Assembly (NCBI GenBank): GCA_016124745.1
Contig: WGNC01000018.1
Coordinates: 1-64,000 of the forward strand
DNA length: 64,000 nucleotides
Direction: 5' to 3'
Source: Thiobacillus sp.
GTDB lineage: Bacteria > Pseudomonadota > Gammaproteobacteria > Burkholderiales > Thiobacillaceae
Below the pieces are notes generated by a model. That model was not told where the DNA came from. It saw only the letters and a program-made list of their open reading frames with translations, and did no database searches. The number at the start of each line of letters is the position of its first letter. The stretch's first letter is position 1. Shown here piece by piece: positions 11,650 through 22,587 of the stretch. The position numbers were made by a program, and so were the translations under genes.

Positions 11650-11937
11650 ATGAAAAATATCACTCGTTATCTGGGGCTGGCGCTCAAACTGCTGGTCTTC
11701 CTGCTGGTGCTGGGCTTCGCCCTGAAGAACAGCCATACCGTCACCTTCTATTCGTTTCTGGACTACATGTGGCAGGCGCCGCTGATCGTCATGCTTGGAC
11801 TGGCCTTCGTGCTGGGCGCGCTGACAGGCGTTCTGGCGCTGTTGCCCACGCTGTTCCGCCTGCGGCGCGAATCCGCGCGCACGGCCAGCGCGGCCACGGC
11901 AGACATGGTGACGCATACTGATATCCCCGCTGTCTGA
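11650..11937 (+). CDS. lapA: LapA family inner-membrane protein (DUF1049)
   Basis: A small membrane protein that works with LapB in controlling LPS synthesis in enterobacteria. The 95-residue product has two predicted membrane helices (about residues 8-25 and 40-65), the NSHTVTFYSF segment typical of the family between them, and a short charged cytoplasmic tail. It lies 8 bases upstream of lapB. Order ihfB-lapA-lapB is conserved widely. Function here is by family and position. Confidence 0.9.
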   Translation: MKNITRYLGLALKLLVFLLVLGFALKNSHTVTFYSFLDYMWQAPLIVMLGLAFVLGALTGVLALLPTLFRLRRESARTASAATADMVTHTDIPAV

Positions 11938-11944
11938 ACCCGCC

Positions 11945-13111
11945 ATGGAATTCGAACTCTGGTGGTTGCTCGTTTTCCCGCTCTTCTTCGCATTGGGCTG
12001 GCTGGCGGCGCGGGTCGATATTCGCCAGGTGGTAACCGAGTCGCGTGCGCTGCCCAATTCCTATTTCCGCGGACTGAATTTCCTGCTCAACGAGCAGCCC
12101 GACAAGGCCATCGAGGCCTTCCTCGAAGTCGTCAAGCTCGAACCTGAGACCATCGATCTGCATTTTGCGCTGGGGGCCTTGTTCCGCCGCCGGGGCGAAC
12201 TCGACCGCGCCATCCGCATGCACGAAAACCTGCTGGAACGCGAAGGCCTGGCCGAGGAGCAGCGCCTGCGTGCAATGAGCGAGTTGGGTCAGGATTACCT
12301 CAAGGCGGGCCTGCTCGACCGCGCCGAGCAGGTATTCGCCAAATTGCTGGAAACGCCACAGCATGGGCAGGCCCGTACTTACCTGCTTGAAATCTATGTG
12401 CAGGAAAAAGACTGGCAGAAAGCCATCGATGCGGCGCGTGCGCTGGAGAAGGACACCAGCAAGCCGCTGAATTCGGACATCGCCCATTTTTATTGCGAGC
12501 TGGCACTGCTGGATGCGGCCAGGGGCAATCCCGACGCCGCGGCCGCTCATCTGCAGGATGCGTTGTCGACCAACCGCCTGTCGGTGCGGGCCAATCTGAT
12601 GGCAGGTGATCTTGAAGTGGCTGCAGGACGCCATGAAGCCGCGATAGCCGACTGGCGACTGGTCGAAACGCAAAGCGTGGCGCATATGGCGCTGGTGGTG
12701 GACCGCGTACTGGGCAGCCATCGTCAGCTGGGGCGACTCGATGAAGGCGTGCAATGGCTGCGCGCCCTGTATGCGCGGCAGCCCTCGCAGGATGTCTTCA
12801 GTGCCTTGTATCTGGCGGTGTCGGAAAGCGAAGGTGCGGTCGCAGCCCGTCAGCTTGCGCGCGAGGAACTGCGCCGCACCCCCAGCCTGCGTACGCTGGA
12901 CCGCTTGCTCGAGGCCGAACTCGTGAACGCGGAACCCGAGATGCGCGAACTGTTGCAGGTGGAAAAGAGCCTGGTGGCATCGCACAGCCAGCGCATGATG
13001 CGTTATCAGTGCAGCAGTTGCGGCTTCAAGGCCAAGCAGTTCTTCTGGCGCTGTCCGGCGTGTGGACGCTGGGACAGCTTCGATCCCGAGCGGCGCGAGG
13101 GCGACGCTTGA
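11945..13111 (+). CDS. lapB: Lipopolysaccharide assembly protein LapB
   Basis: Membrane-anchored TPR protein that, in E. coli, delivers LpxC to FtsH and so limits LPS synthesis. The 388-residue protein has an N-terminal membrane helix (about 5-20), a tandem TPR array (about 35-350), and a C-terminal rubredoxin-like zinc ribbon with CSSCGF and CPACGRW (CxxC pairs). All the family parts are present and the length is normal. It forms a pair with lapA. Confidence 0.95.
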   Translation: MEFELWWLLVFPLFFALGWLAARVDIRQVVTESRALPNSYFRGLNFLLNEQPDKAIEAFLEVVKLEPETIDLHFALGALFRRRGELDRAIRMHENLLEREGLAEEQRLRAMSELGQDYLKAGLLDRAEQVFAKLLETPQHGQARTYLLEIYVQEKDWQKAIDAARALEKDTSKPLNSDIAHFYCELALLDAARGNPDAAAAHLQDALSTNRLSVRANLMAGDLEVAAGRHEAAIADWRLVETQSVAHMALVVDRVLGSHRQLGRLDEGVQWLRALYARQPSQDVFSALYLAVSESEGAVAARQLAREELRRTPSLRTLDRLLEAELVNAEPEMRELLQVEKSLVASHSQRMMRYQCSSCGFKAKQFFWRCPACGRWDSFDPERREGDA

Positions 13112-13142
13112 TGCGTACAGCACGTCCGTGGAGGATCGACGC

Positions 13143-13871
13143 GTGGTGAAATCGCAAAAGATCATTGTTGCGCTGGATTTTGCCGACGCTGCTTCCGCGC
13201 TGGCGCTGGTGGATCGACTGGACCCCGCGCTGTGCCGCCTGAAGGTGGGCAAGGAACTGTTCACGCTGGCGGGCCCGGATCTCGTGCGTTTGCTGGTCGC
13301 GCGCGGCTTCGAGGTTTTCCTCGACTTGAAATTCCACGACATTCCCAACACTGTGGCTGCCGCCTGTCGTGCCGCGGCGGGGCTGGGCGTATGGATGATG
13401 AACGTGCACGCAGCGGGGGGGCGTCGCATGATGATGGCCGCGCAGGAGGCGCTGGCAGAAATGCCCCCGCGCGAGCATCCGGGGGAGAAACCGCAGCGCC
13501 CGTACCTCATTGCCGTGACCGTGCTGACCAGCATGAGCGCCGAGGATCTGGGCGAAGTCGGCGTCGCTGATGCGCCCGCCGATCAGGTTCGGCGCCTCGC
13601 CCGCCTGACGCAGGCATGCAAGCTCGATGGCGTCGTCTGCTCGGCACAGGAGGCCTCCATGCTGCGGGGCGATCTGGGCGATGACTTCCGTCTCGTTACG
13701 CCGGGAATTCGTCCGGCAGGATCCGATGCAGGTGACCAGCGACGGGTCATGACGCCGGCTGAAGCCATGCACGCAGGTGCGACTGATCTGGTGATCGGCC
13801 GGCCCATCACCGCCGCCGCAGATCCGCTGGAAGCGCTCAGGAAAATCAATTTCGAAATTCAAAACCTTTAG
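13143..13871 (+). CDS. pyrF: Orotidine 5'-phosphate decarboxylase
   Basis: Converts OMP to UMP, the last step of pyrimidine synthesis. The TIM-barrel protein of about 242 residues has IIVALDFAD at the N-terminus, the catalytic [10 protein letters not shown] motif, VTVLTSM, and the phosphate-binding VTPGIRP segment. The frame is open to 13062, but a GGAG box at 13130 points to GTG at 13143 (or the adjacent GTG at 13146). The gene sits between lapB and ugd, as in many relatives. Confidence 0.95.
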   Translation: MVKSQKIIVALDFADAASALALVDRLDPALCRLKVGKELFTLAGPDLVRLLVARGFEVFLDLKFHDIPNTVAAACRAAAGLGVWMMNVHAAGGRRMMMAAQEALAEMPPREHPGEKPQRPYLIAVTVLTSMSAEDLGEVGVADAPADQVRRLARLTQACKLDGVVCSAQEASMLRGDLGDDFRLVTPGIRPAGSDAGDQRRVMTPAEAMHAGATDLVIGRPITAAADPLEALRKINFEIQNL

Positions 13872-13881
13872 GGAGACTGTT

Positions 13882-15204
13882 GTGAAAATCACCGTGATCG
13901 GAACGGGCTACGTGGGATTGGTAACCGGAACCTGCCTGGCGGAAGTCGGCAACGAGGTGCTGTGCCTCGACGTCGATCCGAAAAAAATCGACACGCTCAG
14001 AGCAGGCGGCATCCCGATCTACGAGCCGGGTCTGGAAGACATGGTGAAACGCAACGTCGAGGCCGGGCGGCTGTCTTTCACCACGGATATCGAGGCGTCG
14101 GTCGCGTATGGGCAGATCCAGTTCATTGCCGTCGGCACTCCGCCGGACGAGGACGGCTCGGCCGACCTGCAATACGTGGTCGCAGCGGCGCGCAGTATCG
14201 GTCGTCACATGACCGACTACAAACTCGTCGTCGACAAGTCGACCGTGCCGGTTGGCACTGCGGACAAGGTGCGGGCAGCCTTGCAGGAGGAACTGGCAAA
14301 GCGTGGTGCAGCGATCGAATTCAACGTCGCGTCCAACCCAGAGTTCCTCAAGGAGGGGGCGGCAGTCGACGATTTCATGAAGCCGGACCGCATCGTCATC
14401 GGCACCGACAGCGAACGTGCCACCACCCTGCTGCGTCAGCTGTATGCGCCCTTCCAGCGCAACCATGATCGCCTGAGGGTGATGGACGTGCGTAGCGCCG
14501 AGCTGACCAAATATGCCGCCAACGCCATGCTGGCGACGCGCATTTCCTTCATGAACGAACTGGCCGTCCTGGCCGAGAAGCTCGGTGCCGACATCGAGCA
14601 GGTTCGCCACGGCATCGGTTCCGACCCGCGCATCGGCTACCACTTCCTGTACGCTGGATGCGGCTACGGCGGTTCGTGCTTCCCCAAGGATGTGCAGGCG
14701 TTGCGCCGCACCGCCCAGGAGAACGGCATCCCACTGCGCGTGCTCGATGCGGTGGAAGCCGCCAACGAGGTGCAGAAGCAGATTCTGGTCGACAAGTTGA
14801 CCGCGCGCATGGGCAAGGATCTCAAGGGCATGCGCCTCGCCATGTGGGGGCTGGCGTTCAAGCCCAACACCGACGACATGCGCGAAGCGCCCAGCCGCAG
14901 CATGCTCGAAGCCCTGTGGGCGATGGGGGCGAGCGTGTCGGCCTATGATCCGGCAGCGATGGAAGAGACGCGCCGCATCTATGGCGAACGCGCCGACCTG
15001 CAACTGGTGGACGGCCCGATGGATGCACTGAAAGGCGCCGACGCGCTGCTGATCGTGACCGAATGGAAAGTCTTCCGCAGCCCCAATTTCGACACCATGA
15101 AAGCGCTGCTGAAGGCGCCGCTGGTTTTCGATGGGCGCAATCTCTACGAGCCCCAGGCGATGCGTGACATGGGATTCGACTACTTGCCGATCGGACGCCA
15201 GTAA
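13882..15204 (+). CDS. ugd: UDP-glucose 6-dehydrogenase
   Basis: Oxidises UDP-glucose to UDP-glucuronate with two NAD, feeding polysaccharide or LPS sugar synthesis. The 440 residues show the N-terminal Rossmann motif [17 protein letters not shown], the central dehydrogenase domain, and the catalytic cysteine in [10 protein letters not shown] near residue 260. The C-terminal UDP-binding domain is complete. It starts with GTG after an AGGGAGA box, 10 bases after pyrF. The stop shares a base with the next gene, so it is likely cotranscribed with the heptose genes. Confidence 0.95.
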   Translation: MKITVIGTGYVGLVTGTCLAEVGNEVLCLDVDPKKIDTLRAGGIPIYEPGLEDMVKRNVEAGRLSFTTDIEASVAYGQIQFIAVGTPPDEDGSADLQYVVAAARSIGRHMTDYKLVVDKSTVPVGTADKVRAALQEELAKRGAAIEFNVASNPEFLKEGAAVDDFMKPDRIVIGTDSERATTLLRQLYAPFQRNHDRLRVMDVRSAELTKYAANAMLATRISFMNELAVLAEKLGADIEQVRHGIGSDPRIGYHFLYAGCGYGGSCFPKDVQALRRTAQENGIPLRVLDAVEAANEVQKQILVDKLTARMGKDLKGMRLAMWGLAFKPNTDDMREAPSRSMLEALWAMGASVSAYDPAAMEETRRIYGERADLQLVDGPMDALKGADALLIVTEWKVFRSPNFDTMKALLKAPLVFDGRNLYEPQAMRDMGFDYLPIGRQ

Positions 15205-16154
15205 TGTCCCTGCGTGACGCCATCCGCCGCGCACGCGTCCTGGTCGTCGGCGATGTGATGCTCGACCGCTACTGGTTCGGCGACGTCTCGCGCATATCGC
15301 CCGAGGCGCCGGTGCCGGTGGTGCATGTCACCCGCAACGAAGACCGCATCGGCGGCGCCGGCAACGTGGCGCGCAACGCCGCGGCACTCGGTGCCCAGGT
15401 CACGCTATTGTCGGTGGCAGGAGGCGACGAGGCGGGGCAGGCCCTGCGCAGCCTGCTCGACGCGGAATCCTTCACGGTGTATCTGCACGAGGATCCGGCG
15501 TTTTCCACCATCACCAAGCTGCGCGTCATCGGCCGTCAGCAGCAATTGCTGCGTGTCGATTTCGAGACCCAGCCCAGCCACGAGGTGCTGGCCGCCAAGC
15601 TCGAGGCCTATGGCCAGTTGCTGGTCGATTGCGACGTCGTGATCCTGTCGGATTACGGCAAGGGCGGTCTGACGCATGTCACGCGAATGATCGAACTGGC
15701 GCGCGCAGCGAACAAGCCCATCCTGATCGATCCCAAGGGCGACGACTGGTCGCGCTATGCCGGCGCCAGCGTGATCACCCCCAACCGAAGCGAATTCCGT
15801 GATGTCGCCGGCAGCTGGAAGTCCGAGGCCGAACTCGCCGACAAGGCGGCGGCTGTGCGCACGAATTATCAGCTGGATGCCCTGCTGGTGACCCGTAGCG
15901 AAGAGGGCATGACCCTGTTCGATGCGACAGGCGCGCATCACGAGGCCACCCGTGCGCAGGAAGTATTCGACGTGTCCGGTGCCGGCGACACCGTGATCGC
16001 GGCGTTCGCAGTGGCCCTGGCCGCCGGCGCAGGGGGCGTCGAGGCCGTTCGCCTTGCCAACCGCGCGGCGGGCATCGTGGTCGGCAAATTCGGCACGGCA
16101 GTGGCCACGGCCGACGAGGTTTTTGGAAGCGGATTTATGGGGGAAGAAACATGA
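15204..16154 (+). CDS. rfaE1: D-glycero-beta-D-manno-heptose-7-phosphate kinase (RfaE1/HldE N-domain)
   Basis: Ribokinase-fold enzyme that phosphorylates heptose 7-phosphate at C1 during ADP-heptose synthesis for LPS inner core. The 316 residues contain [24 protein letters not shown] near the N-terminus and the GAGDT anion-hole motif ([13 protein letters not shown]) near residue 255. Only the kinase domain is present; the nucleotidyltransferase domain (RfaE2) fused in E. coli HldE must be encoded elsewhere. The ATG overlaps the ugd TAA by one base, and the end overlaps rfaD by ATGA. Confidence 0.95.
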   Translation: MSLRDAIRRARVLVVGDVMLDRYWFGDVSRISPEAPVPVVHVTRNEDRIGGAGNVARNAAALGAQVTLLSVAGGDEAGQALRSLLDAESFTVYLHEDPAFSTITKLRVIGRQQQLLRVDFETQPSHEVLAAKLEAYGQLLVDCDVVILSDYGKGGLTHVTRMIELARAANKPILIDPKGDDWSRYAGASVITPNRSEFRDVAGSWKSEAELADKAAAVRTNYQLDALLVTRSEEGMTLFDATGAHHEATRAQEVFDVSGAGDTVIAAFAVALAAGAGGVEAVRLANRAAGIVVGKFGTAVATADEVFGSGFMGEET

Positions 16155-17149
16155 GCAAATACACCGTCGTCACCGGCGCCGCCGGATTCATCGGCGCTAA
16201 CATCGTCAAGGCGCTCAACGAACGCGGCGAGACCAACATCATCGCGGTCGACAATCTGACCCAGGCCGACAAGTTTCTGAACCTGACCGACTGCGAGATT
16301 GCCGACTATTTCGACAAGGCCGAATTTCTCGACCTGGTCGAACAGGGCGTGCTCGACGGCAGCGTGGCGGCGATTTTCCATGAAGGCGCGTGCTCGGACA
16401 CCATGGAAACCGACGGCCGCTACATGATGGAGAACAACTACCGCTATTCGAGCGCGCTGCTCAAATTCTGCCAGGATGAAGGCGCCCAGTATCTGTATGC
16501 CTCCTCCGCCAGCGTGTATGGTGCAGGGCGGGTCTTTTCGGAATCGCGGGAATTCGAGTCGCCGCTCAATGTGTACGGCTATTCGAAGTTCCTGTTCGAC
16601 CAGAGCGTGCGTCGCATGTGGCGCGAGCGCACTGCCCAGATCGCCGGCTTTCGCTATTTCAACGTCTACGGCCCGCGCGAGCAGCACAAGGGCCGCATGG
16701 CCTCGGTGGCCTTCCATTTCTTCAACCAGTACCGGGCCGAGGGCCGGGTGAAGCTGTTCGAGGGCTGCGATGGCTATCCGAATGGCGAGCAGCGGCGCGA
16801 TTTCATTTCGGTCGAGGACGTGGTGCGGGTCAACATGTGGTTTCTCGACCACCCCGATGTTTCGGGCATTTTCAATGTCGGTACCGGACGCTGCCAGAGC
16901 TTCAACGATGTCGCCGTGGCGGCAGTCAACGCCTGCCGTGCCGTCGAAGGTCAGGCAGCCCTCACGCTGGCGGCGATGCAGGCGCAGGGCATCGTCAGCT
17001 ATATCGCGTTCCCGGAGGCGCTCAAGGGCAAGTACCAGAGCTACACCGAGGCGGATATTTCGGCCCTGCGCCGCGCAGGGTATGATGATCCGTTCTACAG
17101 CGTCGAAGCCGGGACCTCCCGCTACATCGAGCATCTGCTTAAACCATGA
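16151..17149 (+). CDS. rfaD: ADP-L-glycero-D-manno-heptose 6-epimerase
   Basis: Short-chain dehydrogenase-type enzyme that epimerises ADP-D,D-heptose to ADP-L,D-heptose for the LPS core. The 332-residue protein has [11 protein letters not shown] at residue 8, the substrate-site SSASVYG, and the catalytic YGYSK around residue 140, followed by the [11 protein letters not shown] motif of this epimerase. It overlaps rfaE1 and cysM by four bases each. Together with rfaE1 it supplies two steps of ADP-heptose synthesis. Confidence 0.96.
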   Translation: MSKYTVVTGAAGFIGANIVKALNERGETNIIAVDNLTQADKFLNLTDCEIADYFDKAEFLDLVEQGVLDGSVAAIFHEGACSDTMETDGRYMMENNYRYSSALLKFCQDEGAQYLYASSASVYGAGRVFSESREFESPLNVYGYSKFLFDQSVRRMWRERTAQIAGFRYFNVYGPREQHKGRMASVAFHFFNQYRAEGRVKLFEGCDGYPNGEQRRDFISVEDVVRVNMWFLDHPDVSGIFNVGTGRCQSFNDVAVAAVNACRAVEGQAALTLAAMQAQGIVSYIAFPEALKGKYQSYTEADISALRRAGYDDPFYSVEAGTSRYIEHLLKP

Positions 17150-18039
17150 GCATCTATAGATCGATCGAAGATTGCGTCGGAAACACTCCCTTGGTGAGAC
17201 TCAAGCGCATGCCGGGCGACACCAGCAACACGATTCTGGTCAAGCTCGAAGGCAACAATCCGGCAGGCTCCGTGAAGGATCGTCCGGCCCTGGCGATGAT
17301 CGACGCCGCCCAGGCGCGCGGTGATATCAAGCCGGGTGACACCCTGATCGAAGCCACCAGCGGCAACACCGGCATCGCGCTGGCGATGGCGGCGGCGATG
17401 CGCGGCTACAAGCTGATCCTCATCATGCCCGAGCATCTGTCGATCGAACGGCGCCAGACCATGCGTGCCTTCGGTGCCGAATTGCAGCTGGTCAGCAAGG
17501 AAGCGGGCATGGAAGGTGCGCGCGATCTGGCGATCGCGATGGAGAAGCAGGGCATCGGCAGGATCCTCGACCAGTTCTCCAATCCGGACAATCCGGATGC
17601 GCACTATCGCACTACCGGCCCGGAAATCTGGCGCGACACCGAGGGCAAGATCACCCACTTCGTCTCCAGCATGGGCACTACCGGTACCATCATGGGCTGC
17701 TCGCGCTACCTCAAGGAACAGAATCCTGCGATCCGGATCATCGGCGTGCAGCCTACCGAGGGGTCGCAGATTCCCGGCATCCGCAAGTGGCCGGAAGAAT
17801 ACGTGCCGGCAATCTGCGACTACGATCGCGTCGACCGCATGATCTACGTCAGCCAGCAGGATGCCGAGGAGACGACCCGGCGGTTGGCGCGCGAGGAGGG
17901 CATCTTTGCCGGCATCTCGTCCGGCGGCGCGCTGTGGGCGGCCTTGCAGCTGTCGAAGGAAGTCGAGAACGCCGTCATCGTCTCCATCGTCTGCGACCGC
18001 GGCGACCGCTATCTGTCGACTGGCGTTTTTCCCGCCTGA
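17146..18039 (+). CDS. cysM: Cysteine synthase B
   Basis: PLP enzyme that makes cysteine from O-acetylserine and sulfide, or S-sulfocysteine from thiosulfate. The 297 residues have the PLP lysine in [11 protein letters not shown] near residue 42, the substrate loop [10 protein letters not shown], and the phosphate-binding [11 protein letters not shown]. The length and the [12 protein letters not shown] start fit CysM rather than the longer CysK. Its overlap with rfaD shows operon membership. Use of thiosulfate would suit a sulfur oxidiser, but this is inference. Confidence 0.92.
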   Translation: MSIYRSIEDCVGNTPLVRLKRMPGDTSNTILVKLEGNNPAGSVKDRPALAMIDAAQARGDIKPGDTLIEATSGNTGIALAMAAAMRGYKLILIMPEHLSIERRQTMRAFGAELQLVSKEAGMEGARDLAIAMEKQGIGRILDQFSNPDNPDAHYRTTGPEIWRDTEGKITHFVSSMGTTGTIMGCSRYLKEQNPAIRIIGVQPTEGSQIPGIRKWPEEYVPAICDYDRVDRMIYVSQQDAEETTRRLAREEGIFAGISSGGALWAALQLSKEVENAVIVSIVCDRGDRYLSTGVFPA

Positions 18040-18060
18040 GACGCCAGACCTGACTCCGTA

Positions 18061-19413
18061 GTGGCCAAGACCAGGACGATCTACACCTGTACCGAGTGCG
18101 GCGGGCAGTCGCCCAAGTGGCAGGGCCAGTGCCCGGCCTGCAACGCCTGGAACACGCTGGTTGAAACCATTGCCGAGTCGGCCAGGCCGCGTTTCGCATC
18201 ACTGGCGGCGACGAGCCAGGTTCAGTTGCTGCAGGATGTCGAAGCCTCGGAAGAGAGCCGCATCGCCACCGACATCGGCGAGCTCGACCGCGTGCTGGGC
18301 GGCGGTCTGGTGCCGGGCGGCGTGGTTCTGATCGGCGGCGATCCGGGCATCGGGAAGTCGACGCTGCTGCTGCAGGCACTGGCGGGCCTGTCCGGGCGGA
18401 TGACCACCCTCTATGTCAGCGGCGAGGAATCGGCACGCCAGGTGGCACTGCGTGCGCGGCGCCTGTCCCTGCCCGAGACGAATCTGCCGGTATTGCCGGA
18501 AATCCGGTTGGAAGCCATCCTGGCGCAACTGTCTGATCTCAAGCCCGAGGTTGCGGTGATCGACTCGATCCAGACCGTGTATTCCGAGGCGCTGACCTCC
18601 GCCCCTGGCTCGGTGGCGCAGGTGCGCGAATGCGCGGCGCAACTGACGCGCCACGCCAAGCAGGCCGGCACCGCGATCATCCTCGTCGGCCACGTCACCA
18701 AGGAAGGCGCCATCGCCGGCCCGCGCGTGCTCGAACACATCGTCGACACCGTGCTGTATTTCGAGGGCGACGCCGGTTCTTCATTCAGACTGGTGCGCGC
18801 GTTCAAGAACCGCTTCGGCGCGGTCAACGAGATCGGCGTGTTCGCGATGACGGAAAAGGGGCTCAAGGGTGTGTCCAATCCCTCGGCGATCTTCCTCTCG
18901 CGTCACGGCGAGCCGGTGCCCGGATCCTGTGTGCTGGTGACGCAGGAAGGCACGCGCCCGCTGCTGGTGGAAATCCAGGCGCTGGTCGATTCCAGCCATG
19001 CACCCAGTCCGCGCCGCTTGTCGGTCGGCCTGGAGCAGAACCGGCTCGCCATGCTGCTGGCCGTGCTGCACCGCCACGCCGGCATCGCCTGCTTCGATCA
19101 GGATGTGTTCGTCAACGCGGTGGGGGGCGTGAAGATCAGCGAGCCCGCGGCCGATCTCGCGGTGCTCGCCGCCATCGTCTCCTCGCTCAGGAGCCAGGCG
19201 CTGCCCGACAAGCTCGTGATGTTCGGCGAAGTCGGCCTGGCCGGTGAAATCCGCCCGGTGCAGCGCGGCCAGGAGCGCCTGAAAGAGGCCGCCAAGCTCG
19301 GCTTTACCCAGGCCATCGTGCCCGTCGCCAACCAGCCCAAGCAGAAAATCGCCGGGATGGAAATCCATGCGGTGCACAGGCTGGATGAGGCGATTCAGCG
19401 ATTTAGACAGTAG
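18061..19413 (+). CDS. radA: DNA repair protein RadA
   Basis: RecA-like branch-migration helicase used in recombinational repair. The 450 residues show an N-terminal C4 zinc finger (CTECG and CPACNAW), Walker A GGDPGIGKST near residue 92, the RadA-specific KNRFG motif near residue 254, and a C-terminal Lon-type domain (FGEVGLAGEIRPV). The start is GTG, 21 bases after cysM. It appears to end the unit that begins at ugd or earlier. Confidence 0.96.
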   Translation: MAKTRTIYTCTECGGQSPKWQGQCPACNAWNTLVETIAESARPRFASLAATSQVQLLQDVEASEESRIATDIGELDRVLGGGLVPGGVVLIGGDPGIGKSTLLLQALAGLSGRMTTLYVSGEESARQVALRARRLSLPETNLPVLPEIRLEAILAQLSDLKPEVAVIDSIQTVYSEALTSAPGSVAQVRECAAQLTRHAKQAGTAIILVGHVTKEGAIAGPRVLEHIVDTVLYFEGDAGSSFRLVRAFKNRFGAVNEIGVFAMTEKGLKGVSNPSAIFLSRHGEPVPGSCVLVTQEGTRPLLVEIQALVDSSHAPSPRRLSVGLEQNRLAMLLAVLHRHAGIACFDQDVFVNAVGGVKISEPAADLAVLAAIVSSLRSQALPDKLVMFGEVGLAGEIRPVQRGQERLKEAAKLGFTQAIVPVANQPKQKIAGMEIHAVHRLDEAIQRFRQ

Positions 19414-19645
19414 TTCCAACTGCAAATGGCGGTGGTTTGCGCGCTTTTCCACATTCGATGGTCACGCAAGTGGGATTACCGTGGTTGTTTGGTGAGGATC
19501 GGATTTCCCGGCCGGTAAGATGCCGTGTAATGGTGCGGATAGCGGCTCCGTTGATGCGAAAAATGCGAAAATTCAGTCTATTTTTGGCGTGGGGACTGCC
19601 GGCTTGAATGAATACTGGATTGGCGGCAGCGAAGGCATTCTCAAA

Positions 19646-20617
19646 GTGAACGGGTTCGCTGTCCTGTATGCTTTTGTGGCATGCTGGCTAGGGTTGGCAG
19701 GCCTGCTGAAAAGCGGCAAACGTCTGCCTGTGGACCGGCCGAACGCACGTTCGCTGCATGTGGCCCCTACGCCGCGTATTGGCGGGTTGGGCATCATGGC
19801 CGGCATACTGGTGGCGGCGGTAGCTCTGGTCGCTCAGGGGCTACTGAAGGCCGAGTTGCCGGTGCTGATGGCAGCCTGTGTGCTGGCTGTGATTTCTGTT
19901 CTGGACGATGTGCGTGGCCTTCCGGTGGTGCTGCGCTTTCTGACGCATTTGATTGTGGCGGCCACCTGTCTTCTGGTGCTGGGGCTGACCGGTTGGAGCT
20001 TGCTGCTGGGCACGCTGGCCGTGGTATGGATGACCAATCTTTTCAACTTCATGGACGGCGCGGACGGTCTGGCAGGCGGCATGGGCGCACTGGGGTTTGG
20101 CGCATTGGCGCTTGCGGCGTGGCACGGCGATGCGCCGGGATTGTCGGTGTTTTGCGCGTCCATTGCTGCAGCTGCACTGGCTTTCCTGCGCTTCAATTTT
20201 CCGCCGGCACGGGTATTCATGGGCGATGCCGGATCGATTCCGCTGGGCTTTCTGGCGGCGTCACTGGGTATTCTGGGTGCGATGCAGCATGTGTGGCCGT
20301 GGATGTTTCCGCTGCTGGTGTTCTCGCCCTTCATCGTCGATGCCAGCGTGACGCTGGTTCGACGTGGCCTGCGTGGCGAGAAAATCTGGCAGGCCCACCG
20401 TTCGCATTATTATCAGCGCGTGGTGTTGATGGGCGCGTCGCATCGCCAGCTTGCGCTGAACGCTTATGTGCTGATGCTGGTCAATGCCGCACTGGCATTC
20501 TTGCTGTTGGGCACGCCACAGCATGCTGCATGGATTCTGGTTGGCTGGGCAGCCATGCATTCACTGATATTTTTGGCCATCGATCGACGTTGGCAACGTA
20601 CCTGCAATGAACATTAA
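19646..20617 (+). CDS. WecA/WbpL-like undecaprenyl-phosphate glycosyl-1-phosphate transferase
   Basis: Integral membrane enzyme that starts polymer synthesis by moving a sugar-1-phosphate from a UDP-sugar onto undecaprenyl phosphate. Multiple membrane helices surround the MraY/WecA motifs RSLHVAPTPRIGG, the Asp-Asp pair in VLDDVRG, NLFNFMDGADGLAGG, FMGDAGS, and AHRSHYYQR. The frame is open from an ATG at 19520, but the first 42 residues lack family character. I favour GTG at 19646 (323 residues); TTG at 19604 is also possible. It overlaps the next gene by 11 bases. The sugar donor cannot be read. Confidence 0.85.
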   Translation: MNGFAVLYAFVACWLGLAGLLKSGKRLPVDRPNARSLHVAPTPRIGGLGIMAGILVAAVALVAQGLLKAELPVLMAACVLAVISVLDDVRGLPVVLRFLTHLIVAATCLLVLGLTGWSLLLGTLAVVWMTNLFNFMDGADGLAGGMGALGFGALALAAWHGDAPGLSVFCASIAAAALAFLRFNFPPARVFMGDAGSIPLGFLAASLGILGAMQHVWPWMFPLLVFSPFIVDASVTLVRRGLRGEKIWQAHRSHYYQRVVLMGASHRQLALNAYVLMLVNAALAFLLLGTPQHAAWILVGWAAMHSLIFLAIDRRWQRTCNEH

Positions 20618-22460
20618 TTCCCGCATCGTCACCGTCATCCTGCACGACATTCTGGCGGCAGCGCTTGCCTGGATCGGCGCCTACTGGCTGCGTTTCAATC
20701 TGGCGATCCCCCCGGAGTATCTGGCGGCGGCCCTTTCCACCATGGCCTGGGTCGTCCCGCTGCAGACCGTTGTCTTCTGGCGCTTTGGCCTCTATCGTGG
20801 GATCTGGCGTTTTGCCAGCCTGCCCGATCTCAAGCGCATCATGCTGGCCGTTGGCATCGCGGCGCTGCTGAGCCCGCTGGTGTTGATCCTGTTCCGGATC
20901 AGTGCCGTGGTGCCGCGTTCGGTGCTGATTCTCGACCCCTTGCTGCTGCTCATCATCATGGGCGGCAGCCGCCTGGCCTACCGTGCCTGGAAGGAACACC
21001 GGCTGGTCAGCGTGCTGCATCCGAACAGCAGGCCGGTGCTGGTGGCCGGGGCCGGATCTGCGGCCGATTTTCTGCTGCGCGAGCTGGCGCGCAACCCGGC
21101 TGGATTTCATGTGGTGGGCTTGCTCGACGACAACCGGGAAAAGCACGGGCGGCTGGTGCAGGGCATTCCGGTACTGGGCGCGTTGAAAGACGTGGCGGAA
21201 TATTCGCGCAACATGCGGGTGGACGACGTTGTGCTGGCATTGCCGTCGGCCGCGCACGAATTGCGCCTGCGCATTACCCAGACCTGTTCCGACGCCGGGT
21301 TGAACGTGCTGACCGTCCCCTCGCTCGAGGATCTGGTGGCGGGACGCGTGTCGGTATCCAGCCTGCGCCGGATAGAGATCGACGACCTGCTGGGACGCGA
21401 TCCGGTGCAACTCGATGAAAGCGGCCTGCACAGCCTGCTGACCGGTCGGGTGGTGCTGGTGACAGGCGCCGGCGGCTCGATCGGGTCCGAGCTCTGCCGC
21501 CAGATTGCGCGTTTTGCACCCGCGAGGCTGGTGCTGTTCGAGCAGTCCGAGCTGGCGCTGTATGCGATGGAACAGGAGTTGCCCCAGCGATTCCCCGGCT
21601 TGCAGATTGCTCCGGTGATCGGTGATGTAAAAAACACCGACTGGGTCAACCTGGTGATGGAAGAGCATCGTCCCGCCGTGGTTTTCCATGCGGCCGCCTA
21701 CAAGCATGTACCGCTGATGGAGAACCGGAACGCCTGGGAGGCGGTGCGTAACAACGTGCTGGGCACGCAGATCGTCGCTGCCGCCGCACAGGCTTATGGC
21801 GTCGACAAGTTCGTGATGATTTCCACCGACAAGGCGGTCAATCCCACCAATGTCATGGGCGCAACCAAGCGACTCGCCGAGATGACCTGCCAGGCCATGC
21901 AGCAGCGTTTGCCAGACCTGAAACCTGACGGCACGCGCTTTGTCTCGGTGCGTTTCGGCAATGTGCTCGGTTCGTCCGGCAGTGTGATCCCCAAGTTCCA
22001 GAAGCAGATCGAGTCCGGCGGCCCCGTGACCGTGACGCATCCGGAGATCACGCGATACTTCATGTCGATTCCCGAAGCCGCGCAACTGGTTCTGCAGGCA
22101 GGCCTGATGGGAGAGGGGGGTGAAATTTTCGTGCTCGACATGGGAGAACCGGTCAGGATTGCGGATCTGGCCAGGCTCATGATTCGCCTGTCGGGCGCGG
22201 ACGAGGACAGGATTCGCATCGAATACACAGGCCTGCGCCCGGGCGACAAGTTATATGAAGAGCCGCTGGCGGACGACGAATCCACATTGCAGACACCGCA
22301 TCCCAAGCTTCGTGTTGCGAAAGCGCGCGCGGCCGATGCCAACTGGTACGCAGAATGTCTGGCCTGGCTGGTCCGACCCGGTGCATATGACGAAGCAGCG
22401 ATCAAGCGCCAGTTGAAGACATGGGTGCCGGAATATCAACCGGATTCGAAGCAGACGTGA
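20607..22460 (+). CDS. WbpM/CapD-like membrane nucleotide-sugar 4,6-dehydratase
   Basis: Inner-membrane enzyme that dehydrates a UDP-HexNAc as the first step to a 6-deoxy or bacillosamine-type sugar. The 617 residues have four membrane helices (about 10-125), a CoA-binding-like Rossmann segment (about 145-270), and a C-terminal SDR domain with GAGGSIGSELCRQI near residue 290 and MISTDKAVNPTNVMGATKR near residue 408. Length fits WbpM/PglF. Partnered with the overlapping initiating transferase upstream, it probably builds and loads the first sugar of a surface glycan. Confidence 0.9.
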   Translation: MNINSRIVTVILHDILAAALAWIGAYWLRFNLAIPPEYLAAALSTMAWVVPLQTVVFWRFGLYRGIWRFASLPDLKRIMLAVGIAALLSPLVLILFRISAVVPRSVLILDPLLLLIIMGGSRLAYRAWKEHRLVSVLHPNSRPVLVAGAGSAADFLLRELARNPAGFHVVGLLDDNREKHGRLVQGIPVLGALKDVAEYSRNMRVDDVVLALPSAAHELRLRITQTCSDAGLNVLTVPSLEDLVAGRVSVSSLRRIEIDDLLGRDPVQLDESGLHSLLTGRVVLVTGAGGSIGSELCRQIARFAPARLVLFEQSELALYAMEQELPQRFPGLQIAPVIGDVKNTDWVNLVMEEHRPAVVFHAAAYKHVPLMENRNAWEAVRNNVLGTQIVAAAAQAYGVDKFVMISTDKAVNPTNVMGATKRLAEMTCQAMQQRLPDLKPDGTRFVSVRFGNVLGSSGSVIPKFQKQIESGGPVTVTHPEITRYFMSIPEAAQLVLQAGLMGEGGEIFVLDMGEPVRIADLARLMIRLSGADEDRIRIEYTGLRPGDKLYEEPLADDESTLQTPHPKLRVAKARAADANWYAECLAWLVRPGAYDEAAIKRQLKTWVPEYQPDSKQT

Positions 22461-22587
22461 GCAGCGTGCAACGGAATGAAGCTGATCATGCCGGCGGGGT
22501 TGGCGGCAAAGCTGCCCCATCTGGCTGCCGGCGAAATCTGGCCCGGACAGAGATCGCCAAGTGGCCCGCGCAGGTTTCTGAAGTCCC

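Noticed and set aside
13846-15234. A 462-codon minus-strand open frame over ugd
   Set aside because: It is antisense to a complete UDP-glucose dehydrogenase and has no recognisable motifs.
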